In this document: positions 11,012-23,289 of the stretch, piece by piece
How the letters are laid out: the number at the start of each line of letters is the position of its first letter
How positions within the stretch are numbered: position 1 is the stretch's first letter
Origin: Corallium rubrum
Taxonomy: Eukaryota > Cnidaria > Anthozoa > Scleralcyonacea > Coralliidae
Reading direction: 5' to 3'
Assembly: GCA_964035015.1 (NCBI GenBank)
Contig: OZ036013.1
Span: 3,840,001 to 3,904,000 of the forward strand
Length of the DNA: 64,000 bases
Translations under genes and position numbers: made by a program
Notes under the pieces: model-generated
Told to the model about the DNA's origin: nothing
The model's database searches: none
The model's input: the letters and a program-made list of their open reading frames with translations, nothing else

Positions 11012-13040
11012 GTATTCGTTCAGTAAGTGACATTGCCAGAAATATCAATTCACACATTAATTTGTCATTGGTTTTTGGTTATGTCAAGTCATTGTCATTC
11101 TTTATTGGGTTGAATCATAATTAAGGGAACAGATGGCGTTTTTACGGACTTTGTTTTTTTTCAACAAGTAAGTATCATACTTAAAAGAGATTGGGTTTTT
11201 TCAATCCGACATGAGCATTGTGTTATCCAAAAAATTTTCTCTTCTTCAAATCATTTTTTGTCTACTTTTCCTTCAATTCAAAAAACAAATTATGCCCCAA
11301 AGGTCTTAAATTTATGAGCATTTGGTTTTTTCAAGGTCAAAATTATTATATGAAAGTTCTAGAAATCAAGAAAGACCTGAAATTAATCTGGCGGGGGTGG
11401 CAAATTAGGCTAACCACGATTTTTACTTAGGATTAGCGTCAACTTAACTATAAAATGTTACCGCTACCATAAGTTTATTTCTTATGGGTCTTCCAATGGT
11501 CAGAAAAGTAGGAATTCTTTCTCACAGGGTCCCCCCTTAAGGCCCTTATTAGTAATAAGCACCACTTCTATTGAGAAGGTCAGGTTGAGTGAGTTCTTTA
11601 TAGGATCATTGTGGGGTCATGCATGTTCCTCAAAACACTATCGAGAATAAGTATCTCTTTTAGTATAAGTTCCATCTTATTTGAAGATCATTTTGTGATG
11701 GCAAATTATTAGTGGATGACTGGAGTAGTTTCATAATTCCTAAGGAGTGGTCAGAAAAAAAATAAAACTTTGGGTTAATACATGTACCTCCCTTGATACC
11801 ATTGTAAGGTTACTTAAGGCTAGGGCTAGGATTGCACTGGAGCTCATGAGAAATGCTTGACTGGAAATTTTTTCATCTTAAATGGAGTTGATGTGCAACT
11901 TTTGTATGAATTACTCTTTAGTTAAAAAGAATTGTAAAGAAATTTTTACTCATTGAAGTTTATGTGCAATTTATTTAAACTTTTGTCCACAATAATAAAA
12001 AAAAAGTTCAAAACGTCCAAATTTAAACACAAAACATTAGCTTTTCATTTAAACCAGTAACCTTGAAGGTTAATGCAAAGATAATTCTTTTCTCAGTTTC
12101 AGTGTTAGCCAAAGCTTCAAAATTTGATTTCCAGTGCAATCATAGTTAGAGCACTCCCAGTACCAATCCATCCATTTTCTTAAATCTTTCTTTGGGTAAT
12201 ACAATGCTCCTTGAATTATTTTAAAGTTAAAGAATTGTTGTTGAAGTTGTATGTTGCTGCTTAAATGTGATGAAAGCACTTATGAAAAAAAATATTCTAG
12301 TTATTGAAGTGTATATTTGGCAAGATCGATTGTAGTTATTTGTTTGACTGCATGACTTGGATCTAACTTGCTGTGTTGTTTCGGTATTCCAGAGAAGCTT
12401 TCATCACCTCTAAGTTCTAACATTTACAAGTATTCTTTAGCTTTAGCTTTTCAAGTATCGGGTCAAAAAAATCTGAAGAAAAATATGGCTGCTAAAATTA
12501 CATTTGTGCTCGGATACTGAGCAAAGTTGAAAATTACTCGAAAGAAATGCTAAGCAGCCATGTTTGTTCTCAACTTCAATTGTGCAAATGAACACTGCTT
12601 TGCTGTTATAGTTTTAAGTAAAACAACAGCGTTCTTTGTCAATTTTCCGATGTCTTTTTTGCACAATTAATCTCTGAGTATGGTACTTGCATGGCTGGTA
12701 AAAAAACTTGGTCGTCTTTAGCTATCAATAAACGGCTGAGTTTTGCAGACTTCATACCAGTATCCAATTGGCTGACTTGGTGTTGAATTCTTTGTTAAAC
12801 ATTGCTGTTATTGATTGCTATACGAATATGGCTTTTGTCCATTAGTGTTGATCACGATGCCACAAAAGCAATATTCACGTCGCCATCTTCTGTTCTCTTC
12901 TATATGATTCATACCAATACACAAGTAGTTCTCTTTTATAATTGTTTATTGAAATGCTAATAAAGTGTGTACAAATTATTTATGACTACTTTGTATTAAT
13001 ATATTCAATTCCCATGGGAATTAACTATTATATAAAAGTT
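11012..13040. other. non-coding stretch, nothing recognised
   Basis: Ordinary AT-rich sequence with no supported gene. Short frames at 11218-11430 and 12070-12279 lack domain or splice support. Confidence 0.5.
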
Positions 13041-13044
13041 AAAA

Positions 13045-13148
13045 CTGCCCCGGCTGACTCCCCAAGTGCTGCTCTTACTTTGAGTTGGAGTAGCATATGC
13101 TAATCCAACTCAAAGCAAGAGCAGCACTTGGAGAGTCAGCCGGGGCAG
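13045..13148. repeat. 104-bp hairpin-forming inverted repeat
   Basis: CTGCCCCGGCTGACTC at the left and GAGTCAGCCGGGGCAG at the right bound arms that also pair through GTGCTGCTCTT and CAACTCAAAG segments, centred on AGCATATGCT. Confidence 0.9.
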
Positions 13149-14010
13149 CAAAGAGAACACCAACTTCAACAATCGTGAAGCTGGCATTCACTTGAGAGCA
13201 GCCGCATACCTTGCAAAGCAAAACGTTAGTAACTAAACACACTGCATGAGCGTAAGCACTTACCAAGTACTGTGTACTTAGCGAGTACTTACAGCTCAGC
13301 TAGTGCAAACTAAACATGCAAATTTAACATGCAAATTTGTAATCCCTCCACCGAAATTAATTATGCCAAATCTACAAAGCATGCAAGACCCACTGCCCAA
13401 CTAGTCCCTAGCTCCTGCCTTAACTTCCTCGTCCTGCCTAACTGCCTCGTCCTGCCTAACTGCCTAAGTCCGCCTACCTAGCTGCACACCACTCGTTACT
13501 TTCACTTCTACCACCATCAGTCAATCACAGAGACACTCACCTAACCATCCCCCCAACCACTACCCCCTCCCCTCCCCCCTCCCCTTTGCCTTAACCCCAT
13601 CCTACACTCACACGCTACACTCAAACATGCACATTCCACACTTTTACCTAAAAATTACAGTAATAAAAAAAAAAGGAAAAAAAAGAAAATTACATTATAA
13701 TTTAGCTAACTTAACCCACCTATAATTTACTAAAAATTTTGCAATACCATTTCGAAAAAGTTGTCTTATATACAGCATGCACAGGCCCCCTAGGTCAATA
13801 CCGAACCGCTTAAAATGGTATGATAGTTGCTCTCACGATACATTATTTTACCAGATCAAAGAGGATTTCTATTAAAGGATCCCAATCAGCCAACACCCAT
13901 GTTTTTCTTTTTATTTTAAAAATACTTTAGAAAATTGACCGGGCTAAGACAGTATTAAAATACTGAAAGAACAATCACAACATCGTTGTCAAAGTTCTGT
14001 AGAATGGTCG
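13149..14010. other. non-coding; C-rich patch at 13,390-13,600
   Basis: A Cys/Pro-codon-like C-rich patch with repeated CTGCCTAACTGCC and runs of C is seen at about 13,390-13,600, followed by A-rich sequence. No gene is supported. Confidence 0.45.
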
Positions 14011-14017
14011 CTATTAC

Positions 14018-14315
14018 CATAGTCAATCGAGATATGGTCTGGAAACTCAGATAAAGTCTTTGGTCTATCTTTTTGTTCGCCTTTATGCATTTTTGTGCAC
14101 GGTGCACGGTCACTGAACACATTGTATTTTAGTATAATGAACGAATTGTCCAATAGCAACGTTTCAGTTCAATCACTCAACCGTGCTATTTAAATATTAA
14201 TAAGCCTAAAACAAAGGATGTGCACGGTGTAAGGTACGGTTCAACATAAAATCACAGCTCAGTATAGGCGCTTTGAAGTTTTCCGAGTTTCCAGACCATA
14301 TCTCGATTGACTATG
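14018..14315. mobile_element. hAT-type MITE, copy 1
   Basis: Inverted ends CATAGTCAATCGAGATATGG and CCATATCTCGATTGACTATG are flanked by CTATTAC (14011-14017 and 14316-14322; 8 bp if the shared G is counted). A diverged inverse copy of the interior, with GTGCACGGT and AACAAAAAGATAGA phrases, lies at about 37184-37465. Confidence 0.8.
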
Positions 14316-14425
14316 CTATTACTTAAGCTCGCGATTAAGGGTGTTAGCTGAATCGGACATTTAAATACATGTAAATTATTGTAAATTAGAGTAAGGTTTG
14401 AGCCTGCCGAGAATATTGAACGTAA

Positions 14426-14566
14426 AGGCGGTTTTCCACTAGGCGACATTTGTCGACCGACTCGACATTTTTCTTTTGTCTTGGCTAATTAGTTCTACTC
14501 GAGAGCTTGCGAGACAAAAGAAAATGTCGCTTCGCGCGACATTTTTGGCCTAGTGGAAAACCGCCT
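14426..14566. mobile_element. 141-bp MITE with TAA duplication
   Basis: Ends AGGCGGTTTTCCACTAGGC and GCCTAGTGGAAAACCGCCT are exact inverted repeats, flanked by TAA at 14423-14425 and 14567-14569. It is nested in the Penelope-type relic. Confidence 0.88.
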
Positions 14567-14570
14567 TAAT

Positions 14571-14604
14571 TTCTAACATTTCGAGCGAAGGCCCTTCGTC
14601 AGAA
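14571..14604 (-). ncRNA. hammerhead-ribozyme-like core
   Basis: On the minus strand CTGACGA (14602-14596) is followed by a short stem II (GGGC, CTTC loop, GCTC), then GAAA (14582-14579) and TGTTAGAAA. The conserved boxes are intact and stem I can form weakly from TTTT/GAAA. This matches the minimal type I layout known from Penelope-like elements; activity is untested. Confidence 0.45.
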
Positions 14605-14692
14605 AAGGCCTTCGCTCGAAATGTTAGAAACTACGTTCAATATTTTCGGCAGTACTCAAACCTTACTATATTTCGATTTGTATTGTAAAAAC

Positions 14693-15219
14693 TAGAGGTG
14701 AGCCGATCATCAGCAAAACATCGGCCGATTAACGGCTAGTTTTTCTCACATCGGCCATCGGCCGATTGTCTTTCAGCATCGGATCGGCTGTCTCGTGACT
14801 GTCGTCCTCGTATTTCTGCTCTCTCGTCCTCGTTTATCGTAGCCTGTATACATAGCCCGTAATTTTGCATTTTTGCTTTCACTGGTCAGGTTCAAATTCA
14901 ATAGTATACTTCAATTCTTTACCTTGTTTGGCATTTTTGCGCTTGTTGAGTTGTTGGTACAAAAATATTTTAAATAAAGGAAACACTGCTGACTACTTGA
15001 CTGTTTTCTGCTTGTTTTGTTGCGCTCAAAATACGAGAATTGGCTTGATGACTTCTTCTCATTGCGAAACTTGAGATGAATAAAACGACAAAACAGGAGC
15101 ACTGAGCATCAGGTTAGCAAACATCGGTTTTGCCGATTAATCGGCCGATGGTGGGGAAATATCGGATCTTAACAATTGGTATCGGCAATCGGCCTTTTTT
15201 TAACATCGGCTCACCTCTA
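14693..15219. mobile_element. hAT-type non-autonomous element A
   Basis: Termini TAGAGGTGAGCCGAT and ATCGGCTCACCTCTA are flanked by the perfect 8-bp duplication GTAAAAAC (14685-14692 and 15220-15227). Subterminal ATCGGCCGAT motifs are repeated many times at both ends, as is typical of hAT transposase-binding sites. Length 527 bp; no transposase remains. Confidence 0.92.
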
Positions 15220-15227
15220 GTAAAAAC

Positions 15228-16006
15228 AAGTCAGCAAAAAGTCAGCTCCCTTTCTTGCTTAGTTACTGTATTTTGGTGCTTTTCGTAATTATTGAATGGC
15301 GAGGACAATTTTATAAAAACTGTCGATGCTATTTTTAACTTATGACGTTTGCATTTTCTTCAATTCTCTATTGCAAACCAAAGAGTTTATTTGTTCGAAT
15401 ACAGAACAAATTTGTTGAGATTTTTTTATAGTTTTTTCAAGATTTTATATGTTTTTATATTTACTGACATTTAGTCAGTGAATTGTGATAAATGAACTAC
15501 TTAAGCATCGAAAGTAAAAATGAAAATAAGACTGCTAAAATATGTGAAGGAAAAACTAGAGTTTTTAACAAACCCATTTGGTGTTTTAGAAACCAGCCAC
15601 TGGCTACATAAACTTCTCCATTTGTTGCAACTTGCACCTTGTACATGAGAAAATTCAAACATATGCAAGTCCTGTGTACTAATTGTACAGTACTTCAACA
15701 GTTGAAAACACTGGTATTGAGAGGGGGGTACATGTTAAATCCCTAGTTTTGCCTGCATCTATTTTAGCAGTTTTATTTCTCTAAACAAAAGGGAGCTGAC
15801 TGTGTTTTACTTTCACGGATAATGGCATGATTTAAGGATTTGAACTTAAAATATAACTTTTTTCAATTTTATGAAGAAAAAAATAGCTTAGGTTTGCATT
15901 TTTGTACTTTGTGATATTTGTATTATTATAAGGAATAACTGAAAAGTTAATTTTTGAGAAATGACATGTTTCCCTATATGAATTTTAGAATTTGTATAGG
16001 TAATAG
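15228..16006. other. non-coding stretch, nothing recognised
   Basis: AT-rich with short unsupported open frames only. Confidence 0.5.
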
Positions 16007-16154
16007 CATGGTTTCGAATGCAATTTGGAAACAAACAAGCACGAGTGAGTTTTTCAAAGACAACCAAAATTGCACGAGTCCGAGGGACGAGTGCTATTTG
16101 AGGTCTTTGAAAAACTCACGTGCGTGTTTTTTCCAAATTGCACTCGAAACCATG
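16007..16154. repeat. 148-bp inverted-repeat element
   Basis: CATGGTTTCGAATGCAATTTGG and its inverse at the right end border inner arms that include GAGTTTTTCAAAGAC facing GTCTTTGAAAAACTC. Probably a small MITE. Confidence 0.75.
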
Positions 16155-16538
16155 TATTACTTATTAATAATATACATGAAAAAATTTATCATAAAGAGAA
16201 TCTTTCTAATCAAAATGCTCTGTTCAAATAACATACATGGGAAAAAAAATTAACAGGAAGAGCTCTTTTTCTAGTAAAAAATGATTTTAGTGCAAATTAA
16301 AAAAATTACAAAATTTGCACTGTATTTCATTTTTCTGCACTGAATTACACAAAAATTGCTCTCCTCTCAGTCAATCAGAATTGAGAAATTTTTTCATGTA
16401 TATCATTATGGCTTTAATACCTAACCATGCCAAAACCCTAGAAAGTGTTATACTGTAATTATAATTATATAATACTCTATGTTGACATGCCCTTCCAGAC
16501 TAACCAAGACTAAATGTTAACTTATTGTATAAAATGTA
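16155..16538. other. AT-rich non-coding stretch
   Basis: Nothing recognised. Confidence 0.5.
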
Positions 16539-16620
16539 GATAAGTTTTGTGGAAACACCACGTAGAATATTTATTTGCTAAGCTTTAAATATTTTACGTG
16601 ATGTTTCCACAAAACTTATC
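16539..16620. repeat. 82-bp hairpin
   Basis: GATAAGTTTTGTGGAAACA at the left pairs with TGTTTCCACAAAACTTATC at the right, with inner arms ACGTAGAATATTTA and TAAATATTTTACGT. Confidence 0.85.
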
Positions 16621-16963
16621 ACCATTACATTATCACCATGAAAACTTTCATTAGAATTAATTATTGTAAATGTATGATAAAAATAAAGGCTTTTTTGTTT
16701 AGAAAAATATGTTTCTGCTGAAGAATATTATGCATGGTTACAGCCAGGCATTCTGTAAAACTCTTCAGCCATTTTTTTAGTTTTTTTGTATAATTTTTGG
16801 TAATTATTTTATAAAAAAATGTTTTTTAGATCTTTGAAAGAAAGAAAGAAAGACCAAGAAAAACACAACAAAAAACAAAACAAAGAAAAGTAATAGGTAA
16901 GGGTCCTCTTTGATCTTAGTATAATGTATCAGCTACTGGACTAAATTACATTGAGAAACTCAC

Positions 16964-17151
16964 ACTTGTTGTCTTGCTTGTGATGATCTTGTCGATGTGC
17001 TGGTCCTGCATGGTCCATCAGGTCTGCATCCTGGTCCATCTGGGCTGTGTCCTGGTCCATCGAGTCTGCATCCTGGTCTCTTCAGTGTGGGTCGTCCATC
17101 TGGTCTGGGTCCTGCTCCTTGACGGTGTATCTTTTTAGGCAAATTTTGAAC
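16964..17151 (-). CDS. possible exon with a Pro-Asp-Gly-rich repeat (hypothetical)
   Basis: On the minus strand TTGCAG precedes 17151 and GTGAGTTT follows 16964, giving an open 188-nt exon. It encodes VQNLPKKIHRQGAGPRPDG and then repeats of the type RPGCRLDGPGHSPDGPGC, ending TSTSTRSSQARQQ. The DNA shows an imperfect ~30-bp repeat (CTGGTCCATC). It is probably a disordered segment, or a coding-like minisatellite; no partner exon was found. Confidence 0.35.
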
Positions 17152-17241
17152 CTGCAATGATGAGTTGATAAAAACTATTAGAAATACTATAGGAATATAA
17201 TTATTAGAGAAATATATACATGTAATACATGTACAATACAC

Positions 17242-18190
17242 GTATTTTGTTTAATACATGTAACTGTCAAGTTGTTTAAAGGTAGAGTCAGTGCTGTAGT
17301 TGTGATTGGTTAATATTTTTAAAAGGAATGTGAGCTTTTTGCCACAGTTGCTGTTACTTTACTGTACTGTCAGAATAGTTATCGTATTTGTTGTAGTGTC
17401 ATGACCATAGCAAGCACTAAAAAATAGCTTATTAAAGTTGCTCAGTCATGCACAGCCTTCGAAGTTTTGAAAATATTTGTTGACGAAATCAAAGCATTTT
17501 AACATGGTATTGATCCACTGATAGGGAGTGGACATATTACATTTAGATGTATAATGTAAATAAAAACAACAATAAAACTACAATTATATCTTGTGGGGAA
17601 TTCTACATCTGATATTGCAATATTCATTGCAAAAACAGCATGGCTATTTAATCATTTTTTCAAAGCATTATACACATACTCAAACACTTTCAGCTTTTTG
17701 TATAGTACTAGTGTATGTACAAAATGTTGGCTAGTCATGTGGTATGCAGCAAAAAGCCCTTGACTTTGAGAGCATTTTTAAAAAGAGTGAACCCAGCTAC
17801 TGTAACTGGCCTAGGCAACAATGAGCTAGCAAATTGTTAACCTATAAAGCTATTTCTGACTCAGCTAGCCTCAGTCTATAATTTTAGTTAATGTATATGG
17901 TATCTAATGTTATGAGAACTTCCTGAGAAGTACAGTACATAAATCTTTGAAACAAACATACAGTGTCACCTGTACACAATTGTTAAAAATCACATGCCTA
18001 ATTGTGTCGTCTATGCAAATGAGAGTAAGCTTTTCTGTACAAAGTAAAACATTGCCAGTGCAACGCTCACTTTTAAACTTTAAACAGTAGCTATGTATTT
18101 CCTTTTTTAATATAGAAAATTGAATCCTAATTTTATGTAATTTTTTTGAGCTACTGGTAACTTGCAGTACACCATGGTAGAAAGATTATA
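17242..18190. other. non-coding stretch, nothing recognised
   Basis: No supported gene, RNA or inverted repeat. Confidence 0.5.
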
Positions 18191-18199
18191 AAATGAACT

Positions 18200-20070
18200 T
18201 TAATTTTAACCATATCATACATACTTATATTAACCAATCATAAATCTTGATTGTAATCCATCATAAATCTTAATTTTAAGCTACAGTATCATAAACTCCA
18301 ATTTTAATTTTATAAATCTGATAAAACACTGCTACTGAATACTGATCATGTTTTAAATATTACATAAATCACAATTTTAACCTATAACTTATAAGTTTTA
18401 GTTATAAATTATTATAACTCTTAATTGTAACAGCTACTGTATCATAAATCTATAACCTACAGTATTATGAATCTCCATTTTGACCTACTGTACATGTACA
18501 TGTACCATGAATCATAAGATTTTAACCAATCATAATTAAATCATAAGTTTAACCTATTATAAATCTTAATTTTGAATTACCCATAAACCATAATTTTAAC
18601 CATGGATCATAAATCTCAATATTAACCTATCATAAATCGTAATTTTAGCCTACCATAGTCATAGGCATAGGCATACATGTAAGTCACAATTTTAACCTAT
18701 AATAAATCTTAATTTTGTCCAACCATGAACCATAATTTAAACCAATCATTAATCTTCATGTTGTCCTACCATAAACCATAATTTTAACCAATCATATTCA
18801 TAAATACTGTAATAATTTTAAATAAGCAAGACGAAGTCGAGGTTATTATTCACTGATATTCACTGAGCCTGAGGCGAATAATTGTTTCTGTATAAATACA
18901 CAATTTCATACTTTTTGGAACAACATTTTCTTTAAAATTGTTTGTTGTCTTGTCTGTTGCATTGACAAATTGGCTGGTGCCCATTTTGAATAAATGCTGT
19001 AGGTGATTATCAAGAATTAGTCTGAAGTAGCTTGACCAATCAGTGTGTGCGATTTTCTATAATCACCTGTGTATTTATGCTAAATGATTTTAATTACATG
19101 TAATCATAAATTACTGTATAAGTTTAATCTACTGTATTATTGATCCTAATTTTAAGCTACAGTACCTACATGTATCAACCATAATTTTAACCTACCATAT
19201 TAGATCTTAATTTTAAGTTTTTAACCTACTACAGATCTTAATTTTAACTTACCATAAACCATAATTTTAACCCATCATAAATCTTAATATTAATCTACAC
19301 TATCATAAATCTTAATATTAACCTATCTTAACTTTAACCTGCCATAAGCATAAATCACAATTTTAACTTATAATAAATCTTAATTTTGTCCTATTATAAA
19401 CCATAATTTTAAAGTGCTTATAAACCCAAATATGATATTATAGCATATGGATTCTGTTTAAATGTGAAAAGTTGAATACCAAAATATTTTTTGATTTGAA
19501 CTTTTATTTGTTGTTATAATTATTGAGGTTTGTATTCCCAAAATGGTAATGAGAATGATGCCTATATAGGCATAATTTGCATACAGTACACAATGTTCTG
19601 TTATAACAGAAATATTACCCAATTTAAATGTTAATAGAATACTTATATAATAGTATATTCTGTATTTTATCATTTTTTTCATTAAAATCTTCAAGCGGTT
19701 TATCATAAGAAAAGAAAAACACACACAAATGCCCACATAGATATTCTTCATTACCATTTCGGAAATACAAACCTCAATATAACAACAGATAAATGTTCAA
19801 GTCAAAATATTTTGGCATTCAACTACTCACTTTATATAGAATCCATATCAGTTATATCTTACTTGAGTTTATTGGTACTTTAACCAATCATAAATACATC
19901 ATAAATATTAAATTTAACCAACCAAAAATTGTGATTTTTACCCATCATAAATCTTAGTTTTTTCCTACCATAAACCGTAATTTTAACCAATGATTAATAT
20001 TAATTTTAACATACCATAATTCCTAATTTTAACCTATCATAAATTCTAATTTTAACCAATCGTAATTTAT
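18200..20070. repeat. degenerate 20-23-bp minisatellite (ATAAACCATAATTTTAACC type)
   Basis: Phrases such as CATAAATCTTAATTTTAACC recur irregularly at 18200-18820, 19100-19430 and 19870-20070. The array is interrupted by a non-repeat segment near 18830-19090 and by the inverted-repeat element at 19445-19848. Confidence 0.85.
19445..19848. mobile_element. MITE inserted in the minisatellite
   Basis: About 110-bp inverted ends: ATATGGATTCTGTTTAAATG at the left and the matching TATATAGAATCCATAT at the right, with GAGGTTTGTATTCC facing GGAAATACAAACCTC further in. The internal 99-aa minus-strand frame is not supported as a gene. Confidence 0.75.
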
Positions 20071-20497
20071 TAAAGTTGACATTTTTTAAAATTTTAAGCT
20101 GTAGCTGGGACTCATTGGAAGTAAAAAAATCCTGGCTGGATCTAAACAGTCAGAGCTGGAACTCTTTCTTGCTTTCATTTTGGTAAAAACAACCTTTTTG
20201 CCTGTTTAAATTTTGGAACTTTGGTTTGAAGGTTGCTGAAAAACTGTAGATAAATTCTGCAGAAAATCTTCAGTGCATGACATTTCTTAAAATTATTTTA
20301 AGTGATAACTTAAATCAAAGATACTACACAATATAATTTTTTAGAGTGTGAGTTAAGTAGTACAGTAGTCTGAGAACAATAGTTAATAATAGCTGATTTG
20401 TAGTCCAACAACTAGTACTCGTCAGACTCAAAAGCTTAATACCCTTGATACTAGTATTTACAGTAAATACTCAAAGAAACAGCAGTCTGCTACTTGA

Positions 20498-20569
20498 GCC
20501 TCAGTAGCTCAATGAATAGTGTGTGTGACTAGTCTTCACAAGGCTGTAGGTTCAATCCCTGTTTGAGAA
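20498..20569 (+). pseudogene. tRNA-Thr(AGT)-like segment, copy 1
   Basis: It has a box A-like TAGCTCAATGAATAG, an anticodon arm TGTGA-CTAGTCT-TCACA with loop anticodon AGT, and a box B-like GGTTCAATCCC. The acceptor ends pair poorly, so it is probably a tRNA-derived repeat rather than a working tRNA. Confidence 0.5.
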
Positions 20570-20745
20570 CTGAAGTTCTTTAATTTCAAAACAGCATTTC
20601 TTATATATTAGAGATGAGCCGATTAATCGGAAACTAATCGGCAAAGCCGATTAATCGGCCAATTTAAAATAATCGGTAATCGGCCGATTATTTTGAATAA
20701 TCGGCAAAATAATCGGTGCATGTCTCAAAGCTTTTCATGAACGAT

Positions 20746-20748
<3 letters not shown>

Positions 20749-20816
<68 letters not shown>
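20749..20816. repeat. (CA)n microsatellite
   Basis: Uninterrupted CA run inside the hAT element; it generates a spurious Val/Cys frame on the minus strand. Confidence 0.97.
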
Positions 20817-20818
<2 letters not shown>

Positions 20819-21234
20819 ATAAGTCCGTAACTGCATAAGCCCAAACACAATAGTCCTTATTTCACAATGATTACACATAACTCTTGACGGAAGAGTTCCG
20901 CAGTCAGACGTTTGCCACAAAGTTTACGAACTCCGCAAATTCGTTACGTATAACAGCCGATCAAATAGCGGGCATCAAAATTCAAAACAAAGTTGCAATG
21001 TTTGTCGCCAACTTCGGAAACAATGAACCGGAACTTCGGAACTCTAGTCTGTCAAAAGATTTGTGAAACGCTTTTAAAAGTTTAAATTTTAAAACCAACA
21101 CGAGATGGCAAAGGATCTTCACCGGTTGAGGTAGACACGACCGAGAACATCTCAACACAGGAAAAGAGTCGCAGCACTGAACCTCATCAAGACCTATGGT
21201 CTTGCTTCGAGTTGGGTCAAGCCAACAGTACTTC

Positions 21235-21462
21235 CAACGCCAGCCACAAAGTTGAAGAAGAGATCGACGCCTTTCTCACCCTTCCGCTACAGCCACTGTA
21301 GTTTAAAGTTGTGCTGAAGTATCTGAGCCTCCCAATTCAAGTGTTTATTCAGAGCGTGTGTTTAGCGAGGCAGGGAACATTTCCACGGACAAACGAAACA
21401 GGCTAGCACCGCACAATTTGCCACATACTAATAGCGTAGTGCATACCGATTTAAAAAACTGA
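21235..21462 (+). pseudogene. hAT transposase C-terminal (dimerisation) remnant
   Basis: From 21343 to the TGA at 21462 the plus strand reads VYSERVFSEAGNISTDKRNR and then LAPHNLPHTN, the hallmark of the hAT C-terminal dimerisation domain. Just upstream, in another frame, EEEIDAFLTLP and VLKYLSLPIQ look like the preceding part of the same domain. Frameshifts and a stop separate the pieces, and the catalytic core is absent. It supports the hAT classification of the surrounding element. Confidence 0.85.
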
Positions 21463-22017
21463 AAGTCGGACAAACAAAACGAAATTGATTCTCAAAACAG
21501 GCAAAACTAATCATCACGAAACACTTCTGTTATATTTCACAAATCTTGTTGCAATTTAGCAATCCCTACAACATTGCAAAACTGCGCAGGGACTGGTAAC
21601 CAACAACGTAGCACTAATCGGCACATGCCGATTAATCGGCCGATTATTTGTATTAATCGGCCACCAAATAATCGGCTTCAGTAATCGGCAATTTTCGTAA
21701 TCGGCTCATCTCTATTATATATAAACAGAAATATGGGTTTGGGTCTGTGTGGCTGTGTGACCTTTTGCTTGTGATTTTTTTTCCTGCAGAAAATCTTCAG
21801 TGCATGACATTTCTTAAAATTATTTAAGTGATAAATTAAATCAAAGATACTACACAATATAATTTTTTGGAGTGTGAGTTAAGTAGTAGTTTGAGAACAA
21901 TAGTTAATAATAGCTGATTTGTAGTCCAACAACTACTTGTCAGACTCAAAAGGATACTCTTGATACAGTATTAAGTATTTAAATATTTACTCAAAAAACT
22001 AACAGTCTGCTACTTGA

Positions 22018-22089
22018 ACCTCAGTAGCTCAATGGATAGAATGTGTGACTAGTCTTCACAAGGTTGTAGGTTCAATCCCTGTTTGAGAA
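22018..22089 (+). pseudogene. tRNA-Thr(AGT)-like segment, copy 2
   Basis: Same structure as copy 1, with box A-like TAGCTCAATGGATAGA and box B GGTTCAATCCC intact. Confidence 0.5.
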
Positions 22090-22608
22090 CTGAAGTTCTT
22101 TAATTTCAAAACAGCATTTCTTATATATAAACAAATATGGGTTTGGGTCTGTTTGGTTGTGACCTTTTGCTTGTGATTTTTTTCTTTTAATTTTTTTATC
22201 GCAACAAACTGAGGTTTGCTCTTTTAATCTGCTTGCTATGGCTGTTGTCTAGTATTGTTATTGAAGTAGGTAGCAGTTTGGTCAGTTGTCATAGAAATCA
22301 TATCTTCTAAACTCACCATTTGTGAGTCCATCAGAAAAAGGTCCTTGGTCCAAATTTGGGTGTGGCTTGAAAATTTAGGTAGATGTGTTTCCAATCCAAT
22401 CTGCAAATAAAAGTGTAAAAATGTTTAGAATGGTATCCCATTACAAAGGTATTAAATTACAGTACTTAAGTATGTGAGTTGAGTAGTTTGAGAACAATAG
22501 TTAATAATAGCTGATTTGTTGTCCAACAACGACTTGTCCGACTCAAAAGGATACTCTTGATACTAGTATTTAAATATTTACTCAAAAAACTAACAGTATG
22601 CTACTTGA

Positions 22609-22679
22609 GCCTCAGTAGCTGAATGGATAGAATGTGTGACTAGTCTTCACAAGGTTGTAGGTTCAATCCCTGTTTGAGA
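22609..22679 (+). pseudogene. tRNA-Thr(AGT)-like segment, copy 3
   Basis: Same as copy 2 but with TAGCTGAATGG in the D-arm region, a change in the box A core. Confidence 0.48.
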
Positions 22680-23202
22680 ACTGAAGTTCTTTAATTTCAA
22701 AACAGCATTTCTTATATATAAACAGAAATATGGGGTTGGGTCTGTTTGGCTGTGACCTTTTGCTTGTGATTTTTTTCTTTTAATTTTTTTATCGCAACAA
22801 ACTGAGGTTTGCACTTTTAATCTGCTTGCTATGGCTGTTGTCTAGTATTGTTATTGAAGTAGGTAGCAGTTTGGTCAGTTGTCATAGAATTCATATCTTC
22901 TAAACTCACCATTTGTGAAGTCCATCAGGAAAAGGTCCTTGGTCCAAATTTGGGTGTGGCTTGAAAATTTAGGTAGATGTGTTTCCAATCCAATCTGCAA
23001 ATAAAAGTGTAAAAATGTTTAGAATGGTATCCCATTACAAAGTTATTAAATTACAGTACTTAAGTATGTGAGTTGAGTAGTTTGAGAACAATAGTTAATA
23101 ATAGCTGATTTGTAGTCCAACAACTACTTGTCAGACTCAAAAGGATACTCTTGATACTAGTATTTAAATATTTACTCAAAAAACCAACAGTCTGCTACTT
23201 GA

Positions 23203-23273
23203 GCCTCAGTAGCTCAATGGATAGAATGTGTGACTAGTCTTCACAAGGTTGTAGGTTCAATCCCTGTTTGAGA
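23203..23273 (+). pseudogene. tRNA-Thr(AGT)-like segment, copy 4
   Basis: Box A-like and box B-like sequences as in copy 2. Homology to the other repeat copies stops soon after it, at about 23276. Confidence 0.5.
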
Positions 23274-23289
23274 ACTCTGGTGCTTACAC

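Larger units (their letters stand above)
14323..14690. repeat. Penelope-type relic interrupted by a MITE
   Basis: TTCTAACATTTCGAGCGAAG begins an inverted pair (14571-14632), and CTCAAACCTTACTATATTTCGA follows at about 14655-14677. The same motifs are found in the 28600-28785 relic. The MITE at 14426-14566 is inserted at its left part. Confidence 0.55.
20609..21714 (+). mobile_element. hAT element B, internally deleted, with transposase remnant
   Basis: Termini TAGAGATGAGCCGATTA and TAATCGGCTCATCTCTA are flanked by the exact 8-bp duplication TTATATAT (20601-20608 and 21715-21722). Subterminal AATCGGCCGATTA motifs are dense at both ends. It is inserted in copy 1 of the 595-bp repeat. A (CA)n microsatellite lies at about 20749-20816. 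The termini resemble those of the element at 14693-15219, so the two are related. Confidence 0.93.
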
